Positions 1 through 8,959 of a stretch of 36,064 nucleotides of DNA are shown here, piece by piece. Position numbers and translations under genes: made by a program. The notes beneath the pieces were generated by a model. That model made no database searches, was not told the origin of the DNA, and worked only from the letters and a program-made list of their open reading frames with translations. Each line of letters opens with the position of its first letter. Position 1 is the stretch's first letter. The DNA is taken from positions 1 to 36,064 of the forward strand of contig JAHEDH010000019.1 in NCBI GenBank assembly GCA_024641285.1, in the 5' to 3' direction. This DNA comes from a bacterium (GTDB lineage Bacteria > Actinomycetota > Acidimicrobiia > Spongiisociales > ZC4RG35).

Positions 1-768
1 AATCGGGGTGAACAGGTCGTCGTGATCACCGCTACGGACGGCGCCGAGGGCGAGATCCACAACTACGAGGATCCCGAGTCGCTCAAGCCGCGCCTGGCCG
101 AGATGCGGAGAGAGGAGATGGGGGCGGCCATGTCGATCCTCGGCGTCGAGCACCAGGAGTTCCTCGGGTACCGCGACTCCGGCATGATGGGAGAGCCCGC
201 AAACCAGCATCCCGAGGCCTTCTGGAACGCCGACCTCATGGAGGCGACCGAGAAGCTCGTTTGGCTGATCCGCAAGTACACGCCGGAAGTCATGACGATC
301 TATGACCCCTTCGGCGGATACGGCCACCCCGACCACATCAACGTCCACCGGATCGGGATGGCGGCCTATGTTGGCGCCCCCGACCTGTCTCGCTTCCCGC
401 TTCAGGAGGGTGAGACCGACTGGCAACCCCAGAAGCTGTACTGGACGACCTGGCCGCGCAGCCGGGCGCGCGCCTTCGCCGACCTCAGGCTGGAAGCGGG
501 CATGATCGATGCGGAGGACCATGTGAGGATGCAGCACGCAGGCACTCCCGACGAGCACATCTCGGCCTTCATGGACGTGTCCGACGTGCTCGATGTCAAG
601 GAGAAGGCACTGCGGGCTCATCGCACGCAGATCCCCGAGGACTGGTTCCTGCTCAACATCCCTGAAGAGATGAAGCCGCAACTGCTGGGCAGGGAGTCGT
701 TCGTCAAGATCTTCGATCGCGTTGGTGCTCCTGCGCAGGAGACGGATCTCTTCACCGGGCTGCGCTGA
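1..768 (+). CDS. PIG-L family deacetylase/amidase (MshB/Mca-like), 5' end outside window
   Basis: This is a zinc-dependent hydrolase of the PIG-L (LmbE) superfamily, which removes N-acyl groups from sugar conjugates. In actinobacteria the family includes MshB and Mca of mycothiol metabolism. The reading frame is open to base 1, so the first visible GTG at 22 is internal and the N-terminal His-Pro-Asp-Asp zinc motif lies outside the window. The second zinc motif, YGHPDH, is visible at about 323-340 and is preceded by DPFGG, as in MshB and Mca. A C-terminal KALRAHRTQ stretch (about 604-630) is also typical of the family. The stop is one base before the ATG of the following methyltransferase, so the two are probably co-transcribed. 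Membership of the superfamily is clear. Whether it acts on GlcNAc-inositol, on mycothiol conjugates or on another amide cannot be told. Confidence 0.85.
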   Translation, partial: NRGEQVVVITATDGAEGEIHNYEDPESLKPRLAEMRREEMGAAMSILGVEHQEFLGYRDSGMMGEPANQHPEAFWNADLMEATEKLVWLIRKYTPEVMTIYDPFGGYGHPDHINVHRIGMAAYVGAPDLSRFPLQEGETDWQPQKLYWTTWPRSRARAFADLRLEAGMIDAEDHVRMQHAGTPDEHISAFMDVSDVLDVKEKALRAHRTQIPEDWFLLNIPEEMKPQLLGRESFVKIFDRVGAPAQETDLFTGLR

Positions 769-769
769 C

Positions 770-1591
770 ATGTCCGCCGCCTCACATTGGCGGGAACAGC
801 TCGAAGCGTGGGCGCTGCCAGACGGTTTGTTGAGCACCGCCGAAGAGTCCCCATACGGCTGGTCACAGAGCCTGTGGAAGAGGCGAAGTGCAGTGGCGCA
901 TTCCACCGAACCCTCCGAGACGGTCCGGATCGTCTCCGACCTCATGCCGGAGCAGTGCACGCTGCTCGATATCGGTGTCGGGCGCGGCAGGGCATCGCTG
1001 CCGATCGCCGAAGGCCGCTGCCGGCTGACAGGTGTCGACGAGAGCCTCGAGATGCTCGCCGGGTTCGCCGAAGATGCACGGAACCGGTCGATGACCGTCG
1101 AGACCTACGAGGGGCGCTGGCCCGACATCGCCGCCAGGGTGCCTGCTGCCGACGTCGTCATGTCGGCGAACGTCGCGTACAACGTCGCCGACATCGTTCC
1201 GTTCATACAGGCGATGCTCGACCATGCTCGGGTCGCCGCCGTGCTCGAGATCACCGATCGGCATCCGTGGGCGCACCTGGCGCCTCTGTATCGCCAAATC
1301 CACGGCCTCGACCGCCCCGATGGCCCAACCGCCGAGGATCTCGTCGCTGTCATCTTCGAGATGACCGGCACCGAGCCGGAAGTCCATCATTGGGAGCGGC
1401 AGGGGCACGTCTGGTACGAGAGCTGGGAGGAACTCACCGACTACTACGGCCGGCGCCTGGTCGTGCCGAAGGCCGAGCGAGCTTCCCTGCGCCCGATCCT
1501 GGAGCCGCTGGTGATCGAGGAGGACGGCCTCCTCCGCGTCGGCGCCGACCCCACCCGTTTCGCGACGGTGGTGATTCGAGCGTCTCGATGA
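770..1591 (+). CDS. Class I SAM-dependent methyltransferase
   Basis: The product is 273 residues and cytoplasmic, with no signal peptide. The SAM-binding glycine motif LLDIGVGRGRAS lies at about residues 64-75. It is followed by an acidic strand end (GVDES) and a motif-IV-like stretch (ADVVMSANVAYNV), the expected order for a Rossmann-fold methyltransferase. I start it at ATG 770, one base after the PIG-L stop; the longer open frame back to 722 overlaps that gene and has no matching N-terminus. The substrate is not identifiable. Its tight linkage to the PIG-L hydrolase suggests shared transcription but does not prove a shared pathway. Confidence 0.8.
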   Translation: MSAASHWREQLEAWALPDGLLSTAEESPYGWSQSLWKRRSAVAHSTEPSETVRIVSDLMPEQCTLLDIGVGRGRASLPIAEGRCRLTGVDESLEMLAGFAEDARNRSMTVETYEGRWPDIAARVPAADVVMSANVAYNVADIVPFIQAMLDHARVAAVLEITDRHPWAHLAPLYRQIHGLDRPDGPTAEDLVAVIFEMTGTEPEVHHWERQGHVWYESWEELTDYYGRRLVVPKAERASLRPILEPLVIEEDGLLRVGADPTRFATVVIRASR

Positions 1592-1615
1592 GCTGGCCGT
1601 CGGGCCGGGGCTGAG

Positions 1616-1714
1616 TTAGCCTTCGTAATGCCGATTCCGCGGCCGACAGCCGACGGCTGAAAGCCGACAGCGCCACTCCCCGCCCCAACCGTTCCCACCC
1701 GGAGGAACCTCGAC
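1616..1714 (+). promoter_or_regulatory. Leader of the ABC-F gene: possible -10 and clear ribosome binding site
   Basis: The sequence TTAGCCT at about 1616-1622 resembles an actinobacterial -10 element. GGAGG at 1701-1705 is a good Shine-Dalgarno sequence nine bases before GTG 1715 and fixes that start. Between them lies a short 7-bp-periodic repeat (1642-1669, listed separately). The -10 call is weak; the ribosome binding site is clear. Confidence 0.4.
1642..1669. repeat. Four-unit degenerate heptamer repeat
   Basis: Four consecutive 7-base units read GCCGACA, GCCGACG, GCTGAAA, GCCGACA. On the opposite strand the units include TTTCAGC and TGTCGGC, close to the TTTCGGC-type units that open the larger heptamer array near 19.6 kb. 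It lies in the leader of the ABC-F gene. Confidence 0.55.
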
Positions 1715-3313
1715 GTGCTCATCGTGCGCGATCTCAAGATCGAGACCGGGCCCCGCGTCCTCATCGACGGGGCCAGCTTCAGCGTGCAACCCGGCGATCG
1801 GATGGGGCTCGTCGGCCGCAACGGCGCCGGCAAGACCACGCTGATGCGGACCCTCGTCGGGGAGACTCAACCGAGCGCCGGCACCGTGACGCGAACCGGA
1901 CGGGTCGGGTACTTCTCCCAGGAGGCCGTCCTCCCAGGGCTCGAGCACGCCGGCATGACCGCGCTCGAGCGCATCCTGGCTGCCCGGGACATCGGAGCCA
2001 TGCAACACCGGATCGAAGAGACCCGCAAGAAGATGGAGGCCTCCACCGGAGCCGAACGTGATCGCATGATCCACCGGTTCGCCCGCCTGCAGGACGAATT
2101 CGAGGCCAAGGGTGGATATGTCGCCGAGGCCGAGGCGAAACGGACGGCGGCGAACCTCGGGATCGACAACGAGGATCTCTCCCAGCCGGTCGCGACGATG
2201 TCCGGCGGTCAGCGCCGCCGGGTCGAGCTTGCGAGGATCCTGTTCTCCGAGACCGACGTCATGCTGTTGGACGAGCCCACGAACCACCTCGACCTCGACG
2301 CCAAGGCCTGGCTGGTGGACTACCTGATCGGCTACAAGGGCGCGTTGCTGGTCATCTCACACGACCTCCCCCTCCTCGACGAGGGCATCACATCGGTGCT
2401 GGCGCTCGAGCACCAGACCATCGAGACGTACCGGGGGAACTACTCGTCCTACCTGGTCGAGCGTGACGCTCGCCGCGCGCAGCGGGAACGCGAGCGTCGA
2501 CAGCAGGACGCCGAGATCGCCCGACTCGAAGAGAACGTCCGCCGTTTCAAGGGCTCGTCGGAGAAGATGGCACGGGTGGCCAAGTCGATGGAGACCCGGG
2601 TCGAGCGGATGAAGACCGAGCTCGTTGAAGTCCAAAAGCGCGGCCGGAACGTCAAGGTGCAGTTTCCCCAACCCCAGAAGTCCGGCCGGGTTCCGCTCGA
2701 AGCGACCGGCGTCGCCAAGGCATACGGCGACAACGTGGTGTTCGTCGACGTCGACGTCGCCGTCGAACGTGGCGAGCACGTGATGATCATGGGCCTCAAC
2801 GGGGCCGGTAAGACGACGCTGCTCAGAATCCTCGCCGGTGAGGAGACCGCCGACCTCGGCGACATCACGGTCGGGTACCAGACGACGCTCGGTTACTACG
2901 CCCAGGAACACGAGCAGATCCATGCCGGCGAGACCGTACTGGAGCACATGCGACGCGTGTCAGGCCTGCCCGATCTCCAGCTCCGCAGCCTGCTAGGTCA
3001 CTTCCTACTCGCCGACAAGGTCGACCAGGACGGATCCACCTTGTCGGGCGGTGAGAAGACCAAGCTGGCGCTGGCCATGTTGATGACGTCGCGCCCCAAC
3101 GTGCTGCTGCTCGACGAGCCGACCAACAACCTCGACCCGCAGGCGAAAGAGGCCCTCTTGGGCGCGCTGCTGCAGTACCAGGGCACCATCATCCTCGTGT
3201 CGCACGACACCGATTTCGTCGCAGAGCTCGCCCCCGATCGGGCGATCATGATGCCCGAGGGCTCGATGCACTACTTCGACGAGTCCATGCTCGAGTTGAT
3301 CGCCCTCGCTTGA
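1715..3313 (+). CDS. ABC-F family ATPase (ribosome-associated type)
   Basis: This 532-residue soluble protein has two ATP-binding cassettes in one chain and no membrane segments, the ABC-F architecture. Known relatives (EttA, Uup, antibiotic-protection factors) bind the ribosomal E site. Cassette 1 has Walker A GRNGAGKT at residues 34-41, an SGGQRRR signature near 163 and Walker B LLDEPTNHLD near 184-193. Cassette 2 has Walker A GLNGAGKT near 358, an SGGEKTK signature near 444 and LLDEPTNNLD near 465. Between them is a charged, Arg-rich linker (about 250-310), the expected P-site-tRNA-interacting segment. The GTG start is supported by GGAGG at 1701-1705. The sequence alone does not separate a translation factor from a resistance protein, and no biosynthetic genes surround it. 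Confidence 0.93.
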   Translation: MLIVRDLKIETGPRVLIDGASFSVQPGDRMGLVGRNGAGKTTLMRTLVGETQPSAGTVTRTGRVGYFSQEAVLPGLEHAGMTALERILAARDIGAMQHRIEETRKKMEASTGAERDRMIHRFARLQDEFEAKGGYVAEAEAKRTAANLGIDNEDLSQPVATMSGGQRRRVELARILFSETDVMLLDEPTNHLDLDAKAWLVDYLIGYKGALLVISHDLPLLDEGITSVLALEHQTIETYRGNYSSYLVERDARRAQRERERRQQDAEIARLEENVRRFKGSSEKMARVAKSMETRVERMKTELVEVQKRGRNVKVQFPQPQKSGRVPLEATGVAKAYGDNVVFVDVDVAVERGEHVMIMGLNGAGKTTLLRILAGEETADLGDITVGYQTTLGYYAQEHEQIHAGETVLEHMRRVSGLPDLQLRSLLGHFLLADKVDQDGSTLSGGEKTKLALAMLMTSRPNVLLLDEPTNNLDPQAKEALLGALLQYQGTIILVSHDTDFVAELAPDRAIMMPEGSMHYFDESMLELIALA

Positions 3314-3353
3314 GGTCGCCGGGACCGTGCAGCCGACGGCGAGTCGCCTGAGA

Positions 3354-3911
3354 TCAGCTGAACGCCGCCATCAGGGCGAGGCCGGCGAGCACGGCGAGCA
3401 GGATCGCAATGATGAACAGCACCCCGAACGGCAGGAGCACCGTTGCGACCGCACTGCCGTCACCGACCTCGTTGACTTCGCGGACCGCCCGGATCTGGAT
3501 GACCAGCGAATAGACGAGCCCCACGAGACCCAGGATCGGCACGAGCCCCAGCGCAAACGGCGCAGCGGCGAATCCCATCGGGCGTACCAGCTGGATGTAC
3601 GGGGCCTTGCCACCGAACATCTTCCCGACCAGGAACACGATCCCGGTCCACACGAACAGGCCGATTGCGCCGAAGATCGCCCCGAAGATGATTCCGCTCA
3701 CGACCCCGGTATCACCCGAGATGCCGCTGATCGCCGCCGCCAGCGCCGAAACGCCCACGGCCACGCCGGTGGCGGTCTCGTCCTCTGCAATCTCCTTGAA
3801 GACGGCCGAGTCGAGCTTCAACACCCGTGTCAGCCGTTCGATGACCTGGTCCACAGCCACGCACCCTTCGTCGTAGTCGAGCGAGCGAAACGGATCATAC
3901 CGATCGTCCAT
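3354..3911 (-). CDS. Yip1-family integral membrane protein
   Basis: The 185-residue protein has a soluble, acidic N-terminal stretch of about 50 residues followed by five or so hydrophobic segments, for example around GVSALAAAISGI, IIFGAIFGAIGLFVW, FAAAPFALGLVPILGLVG and VLFIIAILLAVLAG. This layout fits Yip1-domain membrane proteins, which are of unknown function in bacteria. I chose ATG 3911 because it overlaps the stop of the upstream DUF402 gene by one base (TGATG), implying translational coupling. A start at 3929 is also open. The gene converges on the ABC-F gene with a 40-base gap. Confidence 0.75.
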   Translation of the reverse strand: MDDRYDPFRSLDYDEGCVAVDQVIERLTRVLKLDSAVFKEIAEDETATGVAVGVSALAAAISGISGDTGVVSGIIFGAIFGAIGLFVWTGIVFLVGKMFGGKAPYIQLVRPMGFAAAPFALGLVPILGLVGLVYSLVIQIRAVREVNEVGDGSAVATVLLPFGVLFIIAILLAVLAGLALMAAFS

Positions 3912-4402
3912 CAGAGCAGGCGGAACCATTCGTCGGTGCCTCCGTCGAAAGGCCCGTGGCCGAACTCGATCGCCTTCAGCACATGCTGGGTCACCGCTTC
4001 AGCGTCGACCACCAGCTCGTCTGGATAGTCGTACAGAGCTCGATGCTCTTCGAACCCGTCTTCATCGAGGACGGACACCTCGCCGTCCTGACCGACGACC
4101 ACGTCCTGGTCGAGGTCGAACGCCTCGACGCGATCCGGCCCCTTCCACGTTGGTGGCGTCGAGATGTCGACATAGACGCTGAACCTCGGATCCGTCGGGC
4201 TGAAGATCGGAATGAACCATCAGTGATCACCGAGACCAGATCGTGAGGGTGCTTCTTCGCACGGGTCACCGCCGCGCTGGACGGTGCCACCGCTCCTCGG
4301 TCCGACCCACACCCCGTGTTCGTCCGCTCCGAGCCTCACCATGTCGTGTCGCCAGTGGAGGCGGTCGGGATACTTGTAGAACTGGATGGTGAACGGAGCC
4401 AT
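3911..4402 (-). pseudogene. DUF402-family gene interrupted by an in-frame TGA
   Basis: The frame starting at ATG 4402 reads a typical DUF402 N-terminus (FYKYPDRLHWRHDMVRLGAD, then HGVWVG) until a TGA at 4222-4220. The same frame continues at once with WFIPIFSP, then VYVDISTPPTWKG, and LDEDGFEEH to a stop at 3913-3911. These are the family's C-terminal hallmarks, and no good start lies between (only GTG 4102). Between about 4270 and 4222 the +1 frame reads KKHPHDLVSVITDGS, which fits the family better than the annotated frame. The gene therefore seems to carry two compensating single-base shifts that expose the TGA. It could be a decayed gene, or a sequencing or assembly error in an intact one. 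DUF402 members include nucleotide phosphatases and hydrolases; no activity can be claimed here. Confidence 0.65.
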
Positions 4403-4497
4403 CCGCTTCAGCGTAGGAAAGCGCTCTGAAGCGATGTCGGGGCCCCGGTCGAGCGGCACCCACCAACGAGGCCGTGACCGGGACGAGGGACCCTGGG

Positions 4498-6009
4498 ATG
4501 ATCGGAGTCCGAGATGGACAATGCGGCGTGAGACATCGGGCAGCCTTCTCCGGGTTGATCCTCTCCCTGACCTTCGCCGGCTGTGGGGCAGGGCAGACAA
4601 CGATCGAACCCGAAACGGTGCGAATCGTGATGGGCGGCGACGTGATGCTCGGGCGCGCAATCGGTGCCCTGGTCCAGCGTGATCCCCACAGCATCCTCGC
4701 TGGTGTCGAGATGGAGCTGGCCTCCGCCGATCTGGCCATGGTCAACCTGGAGTCCCCGCTCACCACGCGACCGGCAGTGGAGGACATCCAGTACGACCTG
4801 CGAGCAGATCCGGCTGCTGCCGAAACGCTGTCCGGCGTCGGCATAGATCTCGTCTCGGTCGCGAACAACCACGCCGGCGATGCCGGGCCCATGACCGTGC
4901 TGGACACGGTGGGTGCACTCACTGATGCAGGCATCGGGGCCGTCGGAGGAGGCACCGATTCCGACGACGCACTGGCCGCGGCCGCCCGAACGATCGGCAC
5001 GACGAGTATCGGGGTGTTGGCGTTCGACGCAACCGGGCTCGGGCCCGAGGCGGATGACGACTCGCCAGGCGTGGCACGGTGGGACGATGTGGCCTCACCG
5101 GTGCTCGTTGCCCACATGCGAGAACGCGTCGATGTCCTGGTGGTGTCGATCCACGGCGGTGCGGAATACCTCGTCACGAGCGACGCCACCATTCGCGGCA
5201 TCGTCTCGAAGCTCGCCGAACTCGACGTGGATGTGGTCTGGGGGCACGGACCGCATGTCGTGCACGACGTCAGCGTCATCGACCCGGACGGCAACGGCCG
5301 GGTCACCGTTGCTGCGTCGAGCCTCGGGAACCTCGTGTTCGATCAGTCGAGACTCGGAACCGATCGTGGGATGTTGTTCGAAGTGATGGCGAGCAACGTC
5401 GGGGTCGTCGCCTATCGAATCGGAGACACCGAGATTGCCGGTGGGCGGGTCTCGTTCACCGGCTGGCAGCTTCCGGATGGTCCTGCTGCCCTGCTCGCCG
5501 GAGACTGGTGGGGGTTGACTGATGTCTCGCCACCCACCGCGCCATCCCCGACCGAGCGCGATCTGAGCGGATTCGAGCAGGGCGACGTCGTGTTCGCGGC
5601 CGAAGGCGATGTGGACCGGGACGGAGACTCCGAGTTGGTCGTTTCGTTCTGGCGACCGTTCCGGGCCGCTCCGCTCAACCAGCTGTTGGCTCATGTGCGG
5701 TGGACCGACGCCGCCGGACGGTCCGCCCACCTCGGGGTGTTCGAGCCGAGCGATCTCTCGCCAGTCTGGGTGGCGTCGGCAATGGTGCGGCCCATAGCGG
5801 AGATCGTCGTGTGCGATGGGAGCATCGCCGTCACCTACACGAGCCTCGACGATGACGCCGCTACGGGAACCGGCGCGTGGGAGTGGAACGGCTTCGGTTG
5901 GGACGAGGCGTCCGATCTACGAGGTCTCCGCACGATGGGCTGCCGCGACGTCGACGGTGGCGGTGCGGAGGATCCCGTGGTCGGGCCGTCGACAACGGAT
6001 GAGCCGTAG
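4498..6009 (+). CDS. CapA-type metallophosphatase-fold lipoprotein
   Basis: The N-terminus carries a hydrophobic signal ending in a lipobox, LTFAGC, with the modified Cys near residue 29, so it is probably an exported lipoprotein. The body matches the CapA (poly-gamma-glutamate synthesis, PGA_cap) metallophosphatase fold: MGGDVMLGR, NLESPLTT, VANNHAGDAG, SIHGGAEY, and WGHGPHVVH with SLGNLVFD. After about residue 330 there is an extension with Asp-rich turns (DVDRDGDSE, DVDGGGAED) reminiscent of FG-GAP/VCBS-like calcium-binding loops. ATG 4498 follows a GAGGGA-like ribosome binding site. GTG 4528 would give a more compact signal peptide and is an alternative start. No pgsB/C partners are nearby, so capsule synthesis should not be assumed. 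Confidence 0.8.
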   Translation: MIGVRDGQCGVRHRAAFSGLILSLTFAGCGAGQTTIEPETVRIVMGGDVMLGRAIGALVQRDPHSILAGVEMELASADLAMVNLESPLTTRPAVEDIQYDLRADPAAAETLSGVGIDLVSVANNHAGDAGPMTVLDTVGALTDAGIGAVGGGTDSDDALAAAARTIGTTSIGVLAFDATGLGPEADDDSPGVARWDDVASPVLVAHMRERVDVLVVSIHGGAEYLVTSDATIRGIVSKLAELDVDVVWGHGPHVVHDVSVIDPDGNGRVTVAASSLGNLVFDQSRLGTDRGMLFEVMASNVGVVAYRIGDTEIAGGRVSFTGWQLPDGPAALLAGDWWGLTDVSPPTAPSPTERDLSGFEQGDVVFAAEGDVDRDGDSELVVSFWRPFRAAPLNQLLAHVRWTDAAGRSAHLGVFEPSDLSPVWVASAMVRPIAEIVVCDGSIAVTYTSLDDDAATGTGAWEWNGFGWDEASDLRGLRTMGCRDVDGGGAEDPVVGPSTTDEP

Positions 6010-6070
6010 TGCTCTGGGCGCCCCAGGGCGGGAGTCGTAGCGTCGGCCGAGGACTTGATCGATCGAAAAG

Positions 6071-6074
6071 GGAG
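6071..6074 (+). promoter_or_regulatory. Ribosome binding site of the DUF3160 gene
   Basis: GGAG lies eight bases before ATG 6083 and decides that start. Confidence 0.6.
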
Positions 6075-6082
6075 ACTCTCTC

Positions 6083-8209
6083 ATGAGGCGGTTGTCGATT
6101 CCACTGCTTGCGCTGGCGCTTGCCATCGGCTCGTGCACTTCGGCCACCGAGCCATCCACCACCACCGGTGCCCCCGAGACGACGAGCACAACAGGGCCCG
6201 CATCCTCGACGACGCTGACCACGCCGCCCGGGCCCTCCGACCTGGCACTGGAGCCCTTCGCCTCGTTCGCCGAGATTCCCCTGCTGTCGAACGAGTTGCC
6301 CTATGCGGGACCGGCCACGCCGAGATCGATGAACGACGTCGTCCAAGCAGCACCGCTGATCGACGAACTCTCCGATCCGGCTCTGAGAAGTCGCCTGGAG
6401 GAGCTCGGGTTCGCAGTCGTCCCGGGTGACGCTCTGCTGTTCCACCACACCTACGGCGTCAGCGAATACGAGCCCTATCCGGTGTTCGTGACCACAGATG
6501 CGGCGTTCAATTCCTGGCATCTCGTCTTCGACAAAGTTCTGCGTGATGCAGAGGAACGCGAGTTGCTGCCAGTCCTCGAGCGACTCGTGACGAGACTCGT
6601 CGAAGCGGCACGCGCCCAGCGGGTCGAGTACGCAGACACGACTATGGCCGATGCCGCCGACAGGGCAGCCCAGTTCTATGAGGCGGCCGCAACCTTGCTC
6701 GAGCTGGACGTCGGCCCGATTGGCGCATTGGCATCCGATGAGGTTGCCCTGGCGCTCGCCCACGACTCGGTGGCCGCCTCACCCACGATTGGCACCAGTC
6801 CGTGCTCGCCCGACTCTCCCGCGAGCTGTGTCCGATATGCGCTCTTCAAACCTCGAGGTCACTACACGCGATCTCCTGATCTCGAACGGTTCTTCCGAGC
6901 GATGTCACTTCTCGGCAACGCCCCGATCACGCTCGATCCGGATTCGCTGACCGTGGGCATCATGGTTGTCCGACCTCTCGTGACAGACGAGTCCTCGACC
7001 CGCGACTGGCAGCTGATCTACGAACCATCGGCGTTCCTCGTGGGGGCGGCCGACGACTACACGCCGTTCGAGTTGGCGACTGTCGCCGCAGACGTCACGC
7101 CGGATGGTGTCGTCGCGCCGGTCGAACTCTCCGATCCGGTCGTGTTGGAGGAGATAGCCAACGGTTTGAGAGCATTGCGGCCCGTTGAGATCAATCCCGA
7201 GGGCGGCTCGGTCCGCCTGATGGGTGTGCGATTGACACTCGATTCGTACGTCATCGACCAGCTCGTGTATCCGAACGTCGATCGATTCGTGGCGTCGGCT
7301 CGGGATGTCGCCGCGGCCTTCGGCTCCGATTGGGCCCTCGCCACGATGGAGGCCGACGGATACGCCGCGTACGACGGCTACCGCGAACAGCTCCAGGGGC
7401 TGCGAGCGCAGATCGGCGGGCGAACGGCCGAGGATTGGTCCAGGACGGTGTACGACGCCTGGCTCTATGCCCTCGATGCCACCTGGGCGACCCGCGGGGC
7501 TGCTTTCCCGGACTTCATGCAGACAGAGCCCTGGGAGGCGAAAGCACACCAGACCGGATTCGGCTCCTACACCGAGCTGAAGCACGACACCATCCTCTAT
7601 TCGAAGCAGGCCATCGCTGAAGGCGGCAACGGCGCAGAGCTGCCACCGCCGCCCAGACACTGGGTCGAGCCTGATCCGGTCGTCTACGAGAGGATTGCCG
7701 CGGCCGCAGTGCTGCTCCGTGAGGGCTTGACCTCCCGCAACTTGATCGACGCGCAGATGAAGGGAGTCCTCGTCGAGATCGAAGACGAGATGAGTCTCTT
7801 GTCTCGGAGTGCGAGGTCGGAGCTGGCGGCCGAGCCGATCTCCGAAGAGGACAACCTGAGGCTGCAGCACGTCGGGTCATGGCTGGAGAGCATCTGGCTC
7901 TACACCAGCGATCTGGACCTCGTGGGAGTCGACGGTGGGCCGGATGAGGAGTCGGCGCTCGTCGCCGACATCTTCGAATCCGCCACCGAGGGAGCCCTCG
8001 AGCTCGCTACCGGCAGGATCGACTGGATCTACGTGATCGTTCCTGGTGACAGCGGCGGCTTCCAGATCGCCCGCGGTGGGGTCTACTCGTTCTACGAGTT
8101 CTGGCAAGACCCCTCGGACCGGCTGACCGACGAGGAGTGGAGGGCCATGCTCGACGGCGGCGATGCTCCCGCCCGCCCCGGCTGGGCAGATGTCTTCCTG
8201 GTCCGATGA
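6083..8209 (+). CDS. DUF3160-domain lipoprotein
   Basis: This is a 708-residue secreted lipoprotein. The signal peptide ends at IGSC (Cys18). A Thr/Ser/Pro-rich tether of about 35 residues follows, and then a long globular region I recognise as DUF3160 (for example VFVTTDAAFNSWHLVFDKVL, FKPRGHYTRS, KAHQTGFGSYTELKHDTILY, with an ending GGVYSFYEFW). The family is of unknown function and occurs at bacterial surfaces. The gene follows the CapA-type lipoprotein by 73 bases on the same strand, so both may serve the envelope. No catalytic motif is evident. Confidence 0.8.
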   Translation: MRRLSIPLLALALAIGSCTSATEPSTTTGAPETTSTTGPASSTTLTTPPGPSDLALEPFASFAEIPLLSNELPYAGPATPRSMNDVVQAAPLIDELSDPALRSRLEELGFAVVPGDALLFHHTYGVSEYEPYPVFVTTDAAFNSWHLVFDKVLRDAEERELLPVLERLVTRLVEAARAQRVEYADTTMADAADRAAQFYEAAATLLELDVGPIGALASDEVALALAHDSVAASPTIGTSPCSPDSPASCVRYALFKPRGHYTRSPDLERFFRAMSLLGNAPITLDPDSLTVGIMVVRPLVTDESSTRDWQLIYEPSAFLVGAADDYTPFELATVAADVTPDGVVAPVELSDPVVLEEIANGLRALRPVEINPEGGSVRLMGVRLTLDSYVIDQLVYPNVDRFVASARDVAAAFGSDWALATMEADGYAAYDGYREQLQGLRAQIGGRTAEDWSRTVYDAWLYALDATWATRGAAFPDFMQTEPWEAKAHQTGFGSYTELKHDTILYSKQAIAEGGNGAELPPPPRHWVEPDPVVYERIAAAAVLLREGLTSRNLIDAQMKGVLVEIEDEMSLLSRSARSELAAEPISEEDNLRLQHVGSWLESIWLYTSDLDLVGVDGGPDEESALVADIFESATEGALELATGRIDWIYVIVPGDSGGFQIARGGVYSFYEFWQDPSDRLTDEEWRAMLDGGDAPARPGWADVFLVR

Positions 8210-8260
8210 ATCAAACGTGTGCGAGCCTTGTCTGGGCGGGCCCATCCGAAGGTGGTGAGG

Positions 8261-8273
8261 TAGCTTCGAACCA
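8261..8273 (+). promoter_or_regulatory. Putative -10 element of a leaderless gene
   Basis: TAGCTT at 8261-8266 is followed by six bases and then the ATG at 8273. A -10 so close would place the transcription start on the ATG itself. No Shine-Dalgarno sequence is present. The same hexamer at the same spacing precedes ATG 34104. Confidence 0.45.
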
Positions 8274-8941
8274 TGGAGCTGAACGAAGCTGCTGCCTCGC
8301 TGCTCGAGGCGGCAGCTGATCCAGGCAAGGCACCGGCGATGGCCGCGTACCTCAAGACCGACATGGCCTTCTATGGAGTCTCCGCGCCCGCTCGCCGCCA
8401 GATCTCGAGGACGCTGGCCGGCGCTCACGCCCCCGCCACCAACGAGGAGTATCGGATGCAGGTCGCCGGCCTCTGGGAGCGGCCGCATCGCGAGGAGAGG
8501 TATCTCGCAGTCGACTGGGCTCGTCGGCACCGGCGCTTCGTCTCCATGGACAACATCGATCTGTACGAGCGGATGGTCGTCGAAGGCGCCTGGTGGGATC
8601 TCGTGGATGACGTCGCCGCCAACATCATTGGTGAGGTCGTCCGAGACGACATGGAGGCGATGGGTCCGATCCTCGAGAGATGGCTGACCGGCGACGACCT
8701 CTGGCTTCGGCGTACGGTCATCCTCTGCCAGCTGAAGTCGAAGGAGCGTACGGACACCCGTCTGCTCTTCGATGCCTGCGTGCGCACCGCCCACGAGACG
8801 GAGTTCTTCATTCGCAAGGCGATCGGGTGGGCGCTGCGCCAACACTCCAAGACCGACCCCGACGCAGTTCGCGATTTCGTCGAGCGGCATCGCAGCGACC
8901 TGTCGGGTCTCAGTCTGCGGGAGGCGACCAAGTACCTCTGA
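8273..8941 (+). CDS. AlkD-like DNA alkylation repair protein (HEAT-like repeat glycosylase)
   Basis: The 222-residue all-helical protein matches the AlkD family, which excises N3- and N7-alkylated purines without base flipping. The key residues of Bacillus cereus AlkD (Trp109, Asp113, Arg148, Trp187) have good counterparts: W108 and D112 in GAWWDLVDDVA, R146/R147 in DDLWLRRTVI, and W186 in RKAIGWALRQ. Length fits the family. The gene appears leaderless. It sits alone between the DUF3160 lipoprotein and the phosphatase, with 18 bases to the latter, so co-transcription with the phosphatase is likely. Confidence 0.88.
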   Translation: MELNEAAASLLEAAADPGKAPAMAAYLKTDMAFYGVSAPARRQISRTLAGAHAPATNEEYRMQVAGLWERPHREERYLAVDWARRHRRFVSMDNIDLYERMVVEGAWWDLVDDVAANIIGEVVRDDMEAMGPILERWLTGDDLWLRRTVILCQLKSKERTDTRLLFDACVRTAHETEFFIRKAIGWALRQHSKTDPDAVRDFVERHRSDLSGLSLREATKYL

Positions 8942-8959
8942 GCATGCAATCCTGAATCG

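Noticed and set aside
4220-4222. Selenocysteine or recoded TGA in the DUF402 gene
   Set aside because: The family has no selenoprotein members that I know of, no SECIS-like stem is evident, and the frame evidence points to small indels instead.
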